Origin: Hallerella sp964397425
GTDB taxonomy: Bacteria > Fibrobacterota > Fibrobacteria > Fibrobacterales > Fibrobacteraceae
DNA: 64,000 nt
Direction of reading: 5' to 3'
NCBI GenBank assembly: GCA_964397425.1
Contig: CAYNID010000004.1
Location: 152,980 to 216,979, forward strand
This document shows, piece after piece, positions 26,040 to 33,822 of this stretch. Position numbers and translations under genes: made by a program. Under the pieces are notes generated by a model. The model was given only the letters and a program-made list of their open reading frames with translations, had not been told where the DNA came from and made no database searches. Every line of letters starts with the position of its first letter. Positions within the stretch are counted from its first letter, which is position 1.

Positions 26040-27209
26040 TTAACTCCGTTCCAATAAGACAAGAGTTTCCAAATGCGGTGTTCCCGGGAACAAATCCAGC
26101 GGTTGAATTTTCGAAACCCGGTAATGCGACAGCCGCCATTGATTGACAGAACGCGGAATTTCATCCGTTCCACAGAAAATGTGCAGCACCCGTTCAGGAC
26201 CGCGCTTTGCCAACGCCGGAATGACTCCCTGTTCTACGCTTTTTCGCGGCGGGTCGAGCAGTAAAAATTCCGCATCGTCAAACGCCGGAATCGATTTTTC
26301 TACAAAACGCCCATCGATTTTTCCTGCGACAAATTGCGCCCGCCGTTTTAAAAAACGGGCGTTGGACTTCGCCGATTCAATCGAGGGTCCAATCCATTCA
26401 ACCCCAAAAGAAGACTTCGCCTTTTCGCCGATGCCAAAAGAAAACAGTCCATAGCCACAATACAAATCCAACAAGTGCGCGTTTTCACCGGGAGAAAGCA
26501 AATCCCCGGCAAGCCGGAGCAAATTCGGAATTTGAGATTCGTTGATTTGACTAAACCCTGTCACCGGATATTTCAAACGGAACTTTCCCAAATCCAACGT
26601 CAAATCCTTTGGACCGTAAAGCGTTTTGAACGAAAGCGTTTTTATCGGGCGTTCCGCTTCCAGATAGTAATCCGAACGGGTCGGGTCAAAGTAAAGGTGC
26701 GCCGCAAAAACGTTCAAGCCTGAAGCCTTCAAATGTTCCGACAGCAATTTCAATTTGCGGACAATCACAGCGTCCATTTTGCAAATGTTGAAGATGAGCG
26801 CGAACCGCGTGTAAGAACCGCGGATAACCACCCAATTCATCACCGCAGAAAGCGCGCCGAATACGGGCTTGTTCAAGTAATCTTCGATGAACCGGTAAAT
26901 AGCCAAATGCTCAGACGGTTCCAGGATTTCCGCATAACCGGTGCGGTCTTCCCGGTCGCCAAAAACCAATCGGCAAGAGCCGTTTTCAAAAAAGCAGCGC
27001 CGTTTCGTCGTCGTCCGATACGCCCTGGATTTGGGACTATCCACAATCAAGTCCGGTTCTGGCAGGCCGTTTTCTTTGCAAAAAAGGGAAAACGCTTTGT
27101 TTTTCACATCCAATTCTTCACCGTAATCCATCGCGGCAATCGGAAGCGGTGAATTTCCCAAAAAAGCTTTCGGCAAGCGCTCACGGAGAGCTTTCGCAAA
27201 TTCCATCAT
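26040..27209 (-). CDS. TrmA/RlmD-type RNA (uracil-5-)methyltransferase family protein
   Basis: 389 aa. The C-terminal half has the class I SAM fold of the family: HLLDLYCGYGLFSFGIG (motif I), EFLLLDPPRKSVEQGVI (motif IV, DPPR), and FPGTPHLETLVLLERS at the end, with the general-base Glu. The usual catalytic Cys segment SCNP is FCGTDEIPRS here: the Cys is kept but the following Asn-Pro is not. There is no TRAM domain and no N-terminal iron-sulfur cysteine set, so it resembles TrmA more than RlmD. The target RNA is uncertain. The start overlaps the NlpE-like gene stop (ATGA). Confidence 0.8.
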   Translation of the reverse strand: MMEFAKALRERLPKAFLGNSPLPIAAMDYGEELDVKNKAFSLFCKENGLPEPDLIVDSPKSRAYRTTTKRRCFFENGSCRLVFGDREDRTGYAEILEPSEHLAIYRFIEDYLNKPVFGALSAVMNWVVIRGSYTRFALIFNICKMDAVIVRKLKLLSEHLKASGLNVFAAHLYFDPTRSDYYLEAERPIKTLSFKTLYGPKDLTLDLGKFRLKYPVTGFSQINESQIPNLLRLAGDLLSPGENAHLLDLYCGYGLFSFGIGEKAKSSFGVEWIGPSIESAKSNARFLKRRAQFVAGKIDGRFVEKSIPAFDDAEFLLLDPPRKSVEQGVIPALAKRGPERVLHIFCGTDEIPRSVNQWRLSHYRVSKIQPLDLFPGTPHLETLVLLERS

Positions 27210-27667
27210 GGAGATTTTCCTACATTCAAAAGGCGGAGCAACTGGTAAGGCTCTTCCGTTTCATCCAAATAAACGTTTCCATCCCGATTCAAATAATAAA
27301 GGGAAGTTCCTTTGTGCTTTTGAAAACGGAAAAAGCGCCTGTCATCATCAAAACGAACCGCGACAAACTCCGCGCTGTCGATATATGTCGCAGAACTTTT
27401 TACGGTATCTTCTCCCGCCGAAGAAATGAACACTTCTTGAACAGCCGCTTTCCCTGCACTGTCAAGAGTCATCCGAACCCGATGAATATCGCATTCATCA
27501 CAAGGCAACATTCCAACATAAACGCCTTCGACACCCTCTGGCACTTGAATTTCCGCCAATTTGGGTAACGACTTCAACGTCTCTTCTACTTTTTCCGCTT
27601 TTTTCTCATCCTCTTGAGCGCAGGCGAAAAGAAACAAGAAAAGCAGCGGCAACGCAAAATATTTCAT
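27206..27667 (-). CDS. NlpE-like lipoprotein
   Basis: 153 aa. Signal peptide with lipobox LFACAQ; GGAG precedes the ATG, which directly follows the stop of the previous gene (TAAATG). After a charged linker comes GVYVGMLPCDECDIHRVRMTL (residues about 49-69), the hallmark of the NlpE N-terminal domain, including the CxxC pair. In enterobacteria NlpE reports copper and lipoprotein stress to the Cpx pathway, and its role here is unknown. Only the N-terminal domain is present, about the length of single-domain relatives. Confidence 0.8.
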   Translation of the reverse strand: MKYFALPLLFLFLFACAQEDEKKAEKVEETLKSLPKLAEIQVPEGVEGVYVGMLPCDECDIHRVRMTLDSAGKAAVQEVFISSAGEDTVKSSATYIDSAEFVAVRFDDDRRFFRFQKHKGTSLYYLNRDGNVYLDETEEPYQLLRLLNVGKSP

Positions 27668-28441
27668 TTATTCTCCTACAAGTACAATGCGGAGTCCCGT
27701 TTCGTTCGAAGCGAAATCCGGCGTTTTCTTTTCCACTTGATTCCAGGCCAATTCAGAAGCTTTCGACCTCCAAGAACCACCTTGCAACGCCGTGTCGGCA
27801 GTCCATTCACTCACATTCCCAGCCATATCGTAAAGACCCAAGGCGTTGGGCAATTTCAATGCGACCGGGCGGTAGCCATCCGTCAAAATGTATTGGGCGT
27901 ATTTCGAAGCGACATCCGTTCCCCAGTAATACGTGTCCAAATTTCCCGCCTGGTAAGATTTTTTCCATTCGTCAGAAGTCGGCAAACGGACCGCTTTTTT
28001 CGAAAAGTCCGCCCGGAGTCCAACCAGTTTGTTTCCCGCCCCTCGGGACGTGTAAGAATAAGCCGTGTCCAAATCCATTTTTTTGGAAAGGGCGTTTGCA
28101 AAAAGGATCGCATCATACCACGAAACATTTGCCACCGGGAAGGAATCTCCAACAGAGTTTCGCAGTTGCTCAGGGAGGCTGCCCATCAGCGAAGAATAAT
28201 CCGACTGCGTGATTTCCGTTTGCGAAATGGAAAACCCCATTTTGGTGTCCACCCAACGGAGAGCCATTTGAGAGGCGCTCGAAACGGATTCCGTACTCGC
28301 CGAAGATTTTTCGGCAACCGAAGATGTTCCCTGCAAAGACCCCGGTCCATTTTCACTGCCCGTTTCTCCATTTGTCGGCGAAGAGCAGGCAGTCAAAATT
28401 CCTGCACAAACAACAGCGGCGGTCCATTTCAAAATACGCAT
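27668..28441 (-). CDS. Lipoprotein with formylglycine-generating-enzyme (SUMF1)-like fold
   Basis: 257 aa from ATG 28441, which gives a lipoprotein signal (MRILKWTAAVVCAGILTAC). A Ser-rich linker runs from about residue 25 to 55. The rest has the sulfatase-modifying-factor pattern: FSISQTEITQSDYSSLMG, FPVANVSWYDAILFANALS, VRLPTSDEWKKSYQAG, NALGLYDMAGNVSEWTAD, GGSWRS and a closing GLRIVLVG. The C-terminal catalytic cysteine pair of true FGEs is absent, so this is probably a non-enzymatic member of the C-type-lectin-like superfamily, which is widespread in Fibrobacter envelope proteins. It is directly adjacent to the NlpE-like gene. Confidence 0.8.
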   Translation of the reverse strand: MRILKWTAAVVCAGILTACSSPTNGETGSENGPGSLQGTSSVAEKSSASTESVSSASQMALRWVDTKMGFSISQTEITQSDYSSLMGSLPEQLRNSVGDSFPVANVSWYDAILFANALSKKMDLDTAYSYTSRGAGNKLVGLRADFSKKAVRLPTSDEWKKSYQAGNLDTYYWGTDVASKYAQYILTDGYRPVALKLPNALGLYDMAGNVSEWTADTALQGGSWRSKASELAWNQVEKKTPDFASNETGLRIVLVGE

Positions 28442-28450
28442 CGGACAATT

Positions 28451-28484
28451 CCTACAGGGTAAAATCTTTCTTTCACCCTGTAAA
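28451..28484 (-). promoter_or_regulatory. Inverted repeat in the leader of the SUMF1-like lipoprotein gene
   Basis: TACAGGGT and ACCCTGTA form an 8-bp perfect inverted repeat separated by about 14 nt, just upstream of the AGGA ribosome site. It could be an operator or an mRNA hairpin; no T-run suggests a terminator. Confidence 0.35.
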
Positions 28485-28706
28485 TTTAATTCAAAGTCGA
28501 ACCCATCAAACCGCGCCGCATTCGCATTCATTCCCAAAATCAGCTCTATTTTCCGACGACAAAATTCAAGCCGCCACAGCCGTCTTTCCAGGACGGTTCC
28601 GGGCGATGCCGAAACGAGCAGAAATCCAACGCGAAAATTCGTACAAATTAATTCGCAGCGGTAAACGACGGAAACGAAGTGTCAACCGTTCGAGATTATG
28701 CAAATT

Positions 28707-31700
28707 TTATCGAACGACTCCAACCCGATAAAACTTTTCTTTTTTCTTTCCCGATGTGAATTTGACACGAAGCCTGGCCGTATACACGTCGCTGCCCAAG
28801 CGGGAAACATCCAGATTATCCACTTGATTGTTTCCTTTGTTTGCACCGCCTAGCTTTTGAGAAAACACGCAAAGTCCTGTAATGTCGTAAAATTCGAGAG
28901 TTGCCGATTTCGCGTTCATCCCCAATTCAAAACGGACATTCGCCTTTCCTCCGCGGACCGGATTCGGGTAAACGAAAAACTCGCCGATGCTTTCCACAGA
29001 ATCACTTGCCGCAGGTTCTGAAAGACGCGAAGCGTCGAAGAAATTTGTTCTGGCGTTCCCATTCCCGGGCACGCTCCAAGCTTTAGCCGAGGCGACAGCC
29101 CCCTGAGCAGACTTCGCCAAATGATATCCGGACACCGAATTTCTCTGGAACGCATACACTTGCGGTCCCGGCAAAGAATCCACCGTTTTGGCGACAAAAA
29201 AGCTCATGGGCCGCACAACTTCTCCGTATTCAAACGCCCCAGCAGAAATCGGGAATCCATCCGTGAACTTTTTTCCATTCGAAAGGAACGCAAGGAGCAT
29301 TCCCCCATTCGTTCCCACCAGAATTTCTGGCAAGCTGTCACCGGAAACATCGACAACCAGCGGATCCGAATGGAAACTGTATTCAGGAAGTCCACGGGCA
29401 ATTTTGGCAGGGAACCCCGAAATGACAACGCCCGAATGGTCTATCGCATAAAGCAGGTTGTAGCCCAAGAAAACGGCATCCGGGTAACCGTCCCCGTTGA
29501 TATCGCTAATGGCTATCGCAGACGTTTCATCGTAAAAGTCCCGAACGCCATCGTTTCCGCGTTTAAAAGATTTGGGTGCGAACAGGACTTTCGCCGAGTC
29601 CTCAGCCCGGACCATGGTCGCGTATCCGCGGCTGCCAAGGATGAACAATTCTGATTTTCCATCCCGATCAAAATCGGAGCAGGCGATTCGGAAGCTTTGC
29701 TTTTTTACCGGAGCGAGCAATTTCCCCTGAATTTTGGGAGAAGGCAATTTTTGAATCCGTCCTTCTGCACTTTTGTAAAGCGCCAATTCCGCGTTTTCTC
29801 CGACAAGGGCTATATCCGCGGATTCTTCGGAAGGGCAAAGCGCCATGTCTTGCGGAATGAAATTTTCCGGAAGCGCAAAACGGTCTTCTTTAGAAAGATC
29901 CGAAGTACGGAAACGGTAAAAAGTTACCGAATCCGCGACAAAAACATAACCGCCATCCAACAACGGCCCAACCTTCGCCGATGGAATCTTGACGCTTTCC
30001 CTGTCATACTGAATTTGATCTATCGCAGACAAGAGCGCAGTGCGCACAAGTCCCGCATTTTGATGCAAGCTGAATACGGAATCCCCAGTCGCCGCCAGTC
30101 CCAAAAGATTGCCCGCTGATTTTCCCAACCGATAAAGTGGAACTTGAACCGTTGAATCCGCGCGGGAAAGGACCGTCCGCACAACAAGCGTATCGCTTTC
30201 CACCAGAGAATCCCCCGTCGCCGTCATCAGTTGAAGCGTGCCGTCTTCTGCACCAAAGACAATCAACTTTTCCCCGGCGCCGACCGACATTCCTTCCGGG
30301 TAATCCAACGCAACGGCAGCCCGCATCGCCGCATCAACACCGACATTCTTCGGAAACTTTGAACCGGAAATCAACGCGTTCGAAGCCCACGAAATCCGCA
30401 CTGGAATCGATGACGCCGCAAAATTCCAGACGCTGTCTCCCATAAACAGATTCGACGTTTTTTCTACGTGGAAATTTTTTCCTTTTTCCGCCGAAACCGT
30501 GATGCCCGTGTAGCCGCCCGTCGTCGTCGCCGTATTGCCGTAACCAGACGGGCGAATGGACCACACCGTATCCTTGGGGGATTTTTCACCGCGGCGAAGA
30601 TGCGGGATCAAATCCGCACCGGAACCGTAATCGTAAGAATCTTCTCCGAGCGCATTTTTAAACGTTTTCCCAATCGAAAGGACTTTGTCCGCTTCGGCAA
30701 GCATGATGCCAAATTGATGATCTTTTACCGTGTCACCGCCCCAGAAATTGGTGACTCCATAGGGGAGCGCCTCGCGCAAATACCAATCGTTGACCTTCCA
30801 CACGGCGATTCCGCTGGATGGAAGCCCCGCGTCAAACGAAGACACGTTGACAATTACGCCGTTCAATTTTTTCTTGTTCTTCGTACATTTTCCCTTTGAA
30901 TCGCAGATGCTGTCTTCGAACGCCACATGCAAACTGTCGACCGGATAAACTTTGGTCAGAATTTCATAGTCCGTTTCCGCAGCCACATCCGAAGCGGGAA
31001 CATACGAAACGGCAATCTTTGCCGAATCCCCGGCGGAGCGTTCCCTGTTTTCAATCAAGAGGTATTCATTCGAAGACAGCGGCACTTTCAATATTTCCGT
31101 ACCGTTTCCAGATCCCGCCGAGACGATTTCCTTTGTCAAACTGCCTTCCGATGGCGGATAAACCGTTTGGACTTTCGCCCATCCCATGTATGCGCGCATC
31201 CAAGCAGAGGGCAATACCGGAAAGAAACCGTTTCCGGCGTTGTATCCGGCAAAATCCATCACGTCAAAATATCCCAGCCTCGAAATGCCCTTGACCACGT
31301 CGTATGTGTTCGGCATTCCCAGTTCCCTGCCAATTTGATTCACCAAAATCCCGTTGATTCCCCAGTTGAGACCGTCCTGCGATGCGGTTTCACTGGTGAC
31401 CATCACCGTTTTGAGCGTATCGAAAGTGGCCCCCGGAATCACCATGCCAAAACGATCTCCCGCACAATTCCGTTTTTCATCGGTGGAATCCAGATACGCC
31501 CAATAATCCTGCACCACGTAAACATCCATAAAATCGCCCTGGGTATCCGCATGGTTTGTTCCCATGCTGCCTCCGTCCAAAAGGCGGCTCGCTCCAGCAT
31601 GGATAATCATGAACGCGCGTTTTTTATTCGGCGATTTGGGCATCGGAACCCGAAAGGGATTGTCTAACGTATCTTTGGATTGATTGGCTTCGGTGATGGC

Positions 31701-32123
31701 GTCCCAGATAAAGTTCATGTAATCGCGGCTGCGGGCTTCATCAAACTCAGCCGTCTTTTCACCCTTTTTTTTCGCCGTCCGATTGTAATCGATGATATAA
31801 TGATCCAAAGTGTAAGGCTCGCCGCTGGGAAAAATCCGCGCCTGGATGACCAGGTTTCCATTGCTGACCGCCCCGTAATAATTGTTCACAAATTCAAAAT
31901 GTTTTTGCCAATAAGCGGCACTCGCCCGGTGACCGCTCGGATCCAAACTGTAATTCGCATTGGACGTGTCACTGTCGGAATCGAAGCGGCCCGTTCCCGT
32001 CGTCAGGGAATTGTCTGGAGACTCCTGTTTGAACTGAACGCGCAACGCAAAAATTTCAAGCGTGTCGACGGCAAAGGATGATGTGAAGAGGGCGAGAAAA
32101 ACAAAACAAAAAAGACGGCACAT
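28707..32123 (-). CDS. Large secreted M6-metallopeptidase-like protein lacking the HExxH motif
   Basis: 1138 aa with a signal peptide (MCRLFCFVFLALFTSSFA). Residues about 20-360 align with M6 (immune inhibitor A-like) peptidases: VQFKQESPD, YYGAVSNGNLVIQARIFP, LGYFDVMDF and PSAWMRAYMGW are in the family order. The zinc motif, expected just before LGMPNTYD, reads NQIGREL (262-268), so both His and the Glu are lost and the domain should be inactive as a protease. Residues about 600-1000 carry FG-GAP/VCBS-like segments (ACSDFDRDGKSELFIL, AISDINGDGYPDAVFL, VDVSGDSLPEILVG). The last ~90 residues (FFVYPNPVRGGKANVRF) form a type-A sorting/FlgD-like domain. A surface-binding role is inferred. Confidence 0.8.
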   Translation of the reverse strand: MCRLFCFVFLALFTSSFAVDTLEIFALRVQFKQESPDNSLTTGTGRFDSDSDTSNANYSLDPSGHRASAAYWQKHFEFVNNYYGAVSNGNLVIQARIFPSGEPYTLDHYIIDYNRTAKKKGEKTAEFDEARSRDYMNFIWDAITEANQSKDTLDNPFRVPMPKSPNKKRAFMIIHAGASRLLDGGSMGTNHADTQGDFMDVYVVQDYWAYLDSTDEKRNCAGDRFGMVIPGATFDTLKTVMVTSETASQDGLNWGINGILVNQIGRELGMPNTYDVVKGISRLGYFDVMDFAGYNAGNGFFPVLPSAWMRAYMGWAKVQTVYPPSEGSLTKEIVSAGSGNGTEILKVPLSSNEYLLIENRERSAGDSAKIAVSYVPASDVAAETDYEILTKVYPVDSLHVAFEDSICDSKGKCTKNKKKLNGVIVNVSSFDAGLPSSGIAVWKVNDWYLREALPYGVTNFWGGDTVKDHQFGIMLAEADKVLSIGKTFKNALGEDSYDYGSGADLIPHLRRGEKSPKDTVWSIRPSGYGNTATTTGGYTGITVSAEKGKNFHVEKTSNLFMGDSVWNFAASSIPVRISWASNALISGSKFPKNVGVDAAMRAAVALDYPEGMSVGAGEKLIVFGAEDGTLQLMTATGDSLVESDTLVVRTVLSRADSTVQVPLYRLGKSAGNLLGLAATGDSVFSLHQNAGLVRTALLSAIDQIQYDRESVKIPSAKVGPLLDGGYVFVADSVTFYRFRTSDLSKEDRFALPENFIPQDMALCPSEESADIALVGENAELALYKSAEGRIQKLPSPKIQGKLLAPVKKQSFRIACSDFDRDGKSELFILGSRGYATMVRAEDSAKVLFAPKSFKRGNDGVRDFYDETSAIAISDINGDGYPDAVFLGYNLLYAIDHSGVVISGFPAKIARGLPEYSFHSDPLVVDVSGDSLPEILVGTNGGMLLAFLSNGKKFTDGFPISAGAFEYGEVVRPMSFFVAKTVDSLPGPQVYAFQRNSVSGYHLAKSAQGAVASAKAWSVPGNGNARTNFFDASRLSEPAASDSVESIGEFFVYPNPVRGGKANVRFELGMNAKSATLEFYDITGLCVFSQKLGGANKGNNQVDNLDVSRLGSDVYTARLRVKFTSGKKKEKFYRVGVVR

Positions 32124-32138
32124 ACATCAAAATTACAA

Positions 32139-32533
32139 AATCCACAAAATGTTGAGCGGCGGACTATCGCCGCGGACCGATTTGCAGGCTTTTTTGTTCC
32201 TCCGTCCGAGTCCGTTTTTTTGCGATTGAACAAATTCACCGACTTCGATGGGAAAATCGATTTGCCGCACTTTGAAAAATTTCCCCCAGCCAAGGCGACA
32301 AATATTCCATCTTCCGCAACGATGGTGTCGTTCCCGCTGATGAAGGCGTTGTGAAAGCCGGAATAAACCGCATTTCGACTATTCGAGACAATAAAGGGGT
32401 TCCCCGGACAAGTACGCTGGAACGGCATGTCATACATTTTGGCAATGGGCAGCCAGTAAAACAATCAAATCGGAGCCATGACTCGTCGCTGGCAGATTTT
32501 CTGCACAAACCAAACATTTTTATAAATATTTAA
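32139..32533 (+). pseudogene. Frameshifted, 5'-truncated gene remnant (possible toxin C-terminus)
   Basis: On the plus strand an open frame runs through 32163 and 32222 and gives GFFVPPSESVFLRLNKFTDF followed by DGKIDLPHFEKFPP. At the homopolymer-rich stretch AAAAATTTCCCCC (about 32274-32287) the sensible reading moves to another frame: SQGDKYSIFRNDGVVPADEG, then VVKAGINRISTIRDNKGVPR and TSTLERHVIHFGNGQPVKQS, ending with TAA at 32531-32533. Restoring one C joins the parts. There is no start codon at the left end, which abuts the divergent M6-like gene. The family is not recognised; the location just before a toxin-44-like gene suggests a decayed toxin domain. Confidence 0.5.
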
Positions 32534-32747
32534 GCCCTCTGTTGATAAAAAAAATATATTTACTGTCAGCAAATGACCTTGCCATTGATAAAGCCCAGTC
32601 ATGAGTTAGATTTGTTTATGACGAGCAGCAAGAGCAGGATGGTTGACGTGTTGACAATTCTGATTCCCAGAAAAGTCCGAACGGGCGGACAAAATCAATC
32701 AGAAAACAAAAACAATCCATGCTTGCATGGAAAGGAGAAAAGTCAAC
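32534..32747. other. AT-rich gap upstream of the toxin-like gene
   Basis: No convincing gene. It starts with an AT-rich stretch (TGATAAAAAAAATATATTTAC). Near the right end it holds the palindrome CCATGC-TT-GCATGG, then the AAAGGAG ribosome site of the next gene. TTGACA occurs near 32650 without a good -10 at the right distance. Confidence 0.5.
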
Positions 32748-33221
32748 ATGACACTTAAAGAGTATTCTAAAATTCTTGCTGAAAATGGCAACAACCCGGC
32801 ATTACGGGATAAAACTTATGTTGCCAACCCGAATTTCAACGCCCGTGATTATTACAGAAATCATTTGCCAAAGGGTCCCAGCGGGGCAAGCATAGATGAC
32901 AATATCGCCGAAGCTTGAAGTTGGAATTTTTTTCCGATCTTTCCATTCGGAAAGGCTGTTTATACCCATAACCGATGGGATTACAAAGACAAGGACTCCT
33001 CTTATGAGAATTTTGGAAATGTGAATTACGGCGCTACTGGAAGAGCAGTCGGAATTCCCAGGAGAATTCTCCAAGCTGGAGCCGGCCTCGCGCAGTATAA
33101 AGACGGAACTCACAAGCCAGAATACGGATCTTTCTTTTCTTCAACATTTGGCGATGATCCAAAAGATCAAGAGCAGATAAAACTAGGGATGGACTATTTT
33201 GACGCCTGCTTTGAAAAATAA
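32748..33221 (+). pseudogene. Polymorphic toxin type 44-like gene interrupted by an in-frame TGA
   Basis: From ATG 32748 (AAAGGAG about 10 nt upstream) the frame encodes 56 residues ending NHLPKGPSGASIDDNIAEA, then TGA (32916-32918). The same frame continues without another stop for 100 residues to TAA at 33219-33221. The second part, with WDYKDKDSSYENFGNVNYGA, GRAVGIPRRILQAGAGLAQY and GDDPKDQEQIKLGMDYF, closely resembles the Ntox44 (bacterial toxin 44) domain, a predicted RNase of polymorphic toxin systems. SIDDNI just before the TGA also fits the family. The stop could be a Trp-to-stop mutation (GCTTGAAGTTGG) or a sequencing error. No signal peptide, VgrG, Rhs or other delivery module is attached. 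Confidence 0.65.
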
Positions 33222-33222
33222 C

Positions 33223-33324
33223 TTGTATCCTTTTTTCAAAAAATTGCTGAAATGGTGTGCACTCTCGGTGTACATCGTTTTAGTCGTAATCGGAATTTTT
33301 ATTGCGTTGATAGGACTGTTATGA
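33223..33324 (+). CDS. Small single-membrane-segment ORF (33 aa)
   Basis: A TTG one base after the toxin stop opens a 33-codon frame encoding LYPFFKKLLKWCALSVYIVL followed by VVIGIFIALIGLL: a basic N-terminus and one membrane helix. Its stop overlaps the next start as ATGA. It may be a real leader peptide coupled to the downstream gene, or the N-terminal scrap of an older immunity gene. No Shine-Dalgarno is seen; it would depend on coupling to the toxin frame. Confidence 0.4.
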   Translation: MYPFFKKLLKWCALSVYIVLVVIGIFIALIGLL

Positions 33325-33743
33325 GCAAAAGAGATTTGAAAATTGTTTTATTTCTGCTGACGGCTCCGTTTGCGCTACTGGGATTGTGCGGAACGATTGC
33401 AATCGGATTCTTAATATACAACGACTCAATAACACTCTCAAAGGGGGAAAATATCCTTTCGCCAAACGGCAACAAAAAAGCCGTTCTTTATGTGGCTTCC
33501 GGTGGTGGCGCCGCAGGTTGGGTTCATCACTCCGTTGCAATACTAAATGCCAGCGATACTTTGAACACGTCCGTTTTCAAAAGTGACAAGACGGTCTTTT
33601 CAAAACGCTGCTGCGATAGCATCGATATAAATTGGGAAAACGACACCACCCTGCAAATCCGTTATATAAAAGAAGACGAATACTGCGTTTACAAAATACA
33701 AGAAAGCAGCGGTGACGTAAATATCAAATATGTTATAAAGTGA
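33321..33743 (+). CDS. Small membrane-anchored protein, probable immunity protein (DUF5412-like)
   Basis: 140 aa. An N-terminal membrane helix (residues about 6-33, IVLFLLTAPFALLGLCGTIA) is followed by a ~105-residue domain starting LSKGENILSPNGNKKAVLYV and containing GGGAAGWVHHSVAIL. The SPNGNKKAVLY opening and the later HHSVAIL recall the DUF5412 group of small membrane-tethered proteins; this is from memory. The position directly behind a toxin-44-like gene, with ATGA coupling, supports an immunity role. Base composition is AT-richer than the flanking operons, consistent with acquisition. Confidence 0.6.
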   Translation: MSKRDLKIVLFLLTAPFALLGLCGTIAIGFLIYNDSITLSKGENILSPNGNKKAVLYVASGGGAAGWVHHSVAILNASDTLNTSVFKSDKTVFSKRCCDSIDINWENDTTLQIRYIKEDEYCVYKIQESSGDVNIKYVIK

Positions 33744-33745
33744 TG

Positions 33746-33769
33746 AAAAGGCGCCTTCTTAAAAAGGCG
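33746..33769 (-). terminator. Weak terminator of the minus-strand envelope operon
   Basis: CGCCTT (33752-33757) and AAGGCG (33764-33769) form a 6-bp stem. On the minus strand it is followed by CCTTTTCATC, 54 nt beyond the LolB-like gene stop. Confidence 0.45.
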
Positions 33770-33822
33770 TATCGCAGGTGCGGCAAGAACACAGTCAAAT
33801 TCGGCAAGTCCGTTGACAAGTT

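Noticed and set aside
28538..28706. Possible gene between the SUMF1-like lipoprotein and the M6-like gene
   Set aside because: No supported frame; stops in most frames and no ribosome site. Likely promoter and terminator space.
32003..32464. Minus-strand frame over the remnant region
   Set aside because: It overlaps the M6-like signal peptide region, is Ser/Cys/Phe-rich without motifs, and the plus-strand reading gives a more protein-like sequence.
32573..32758. 61-codon plus-strand frame before the toxin-like gene
   Set aside because: No ribosome site, low-complexity composition, and it runs across the ribosome site of the next gene; probably chance.
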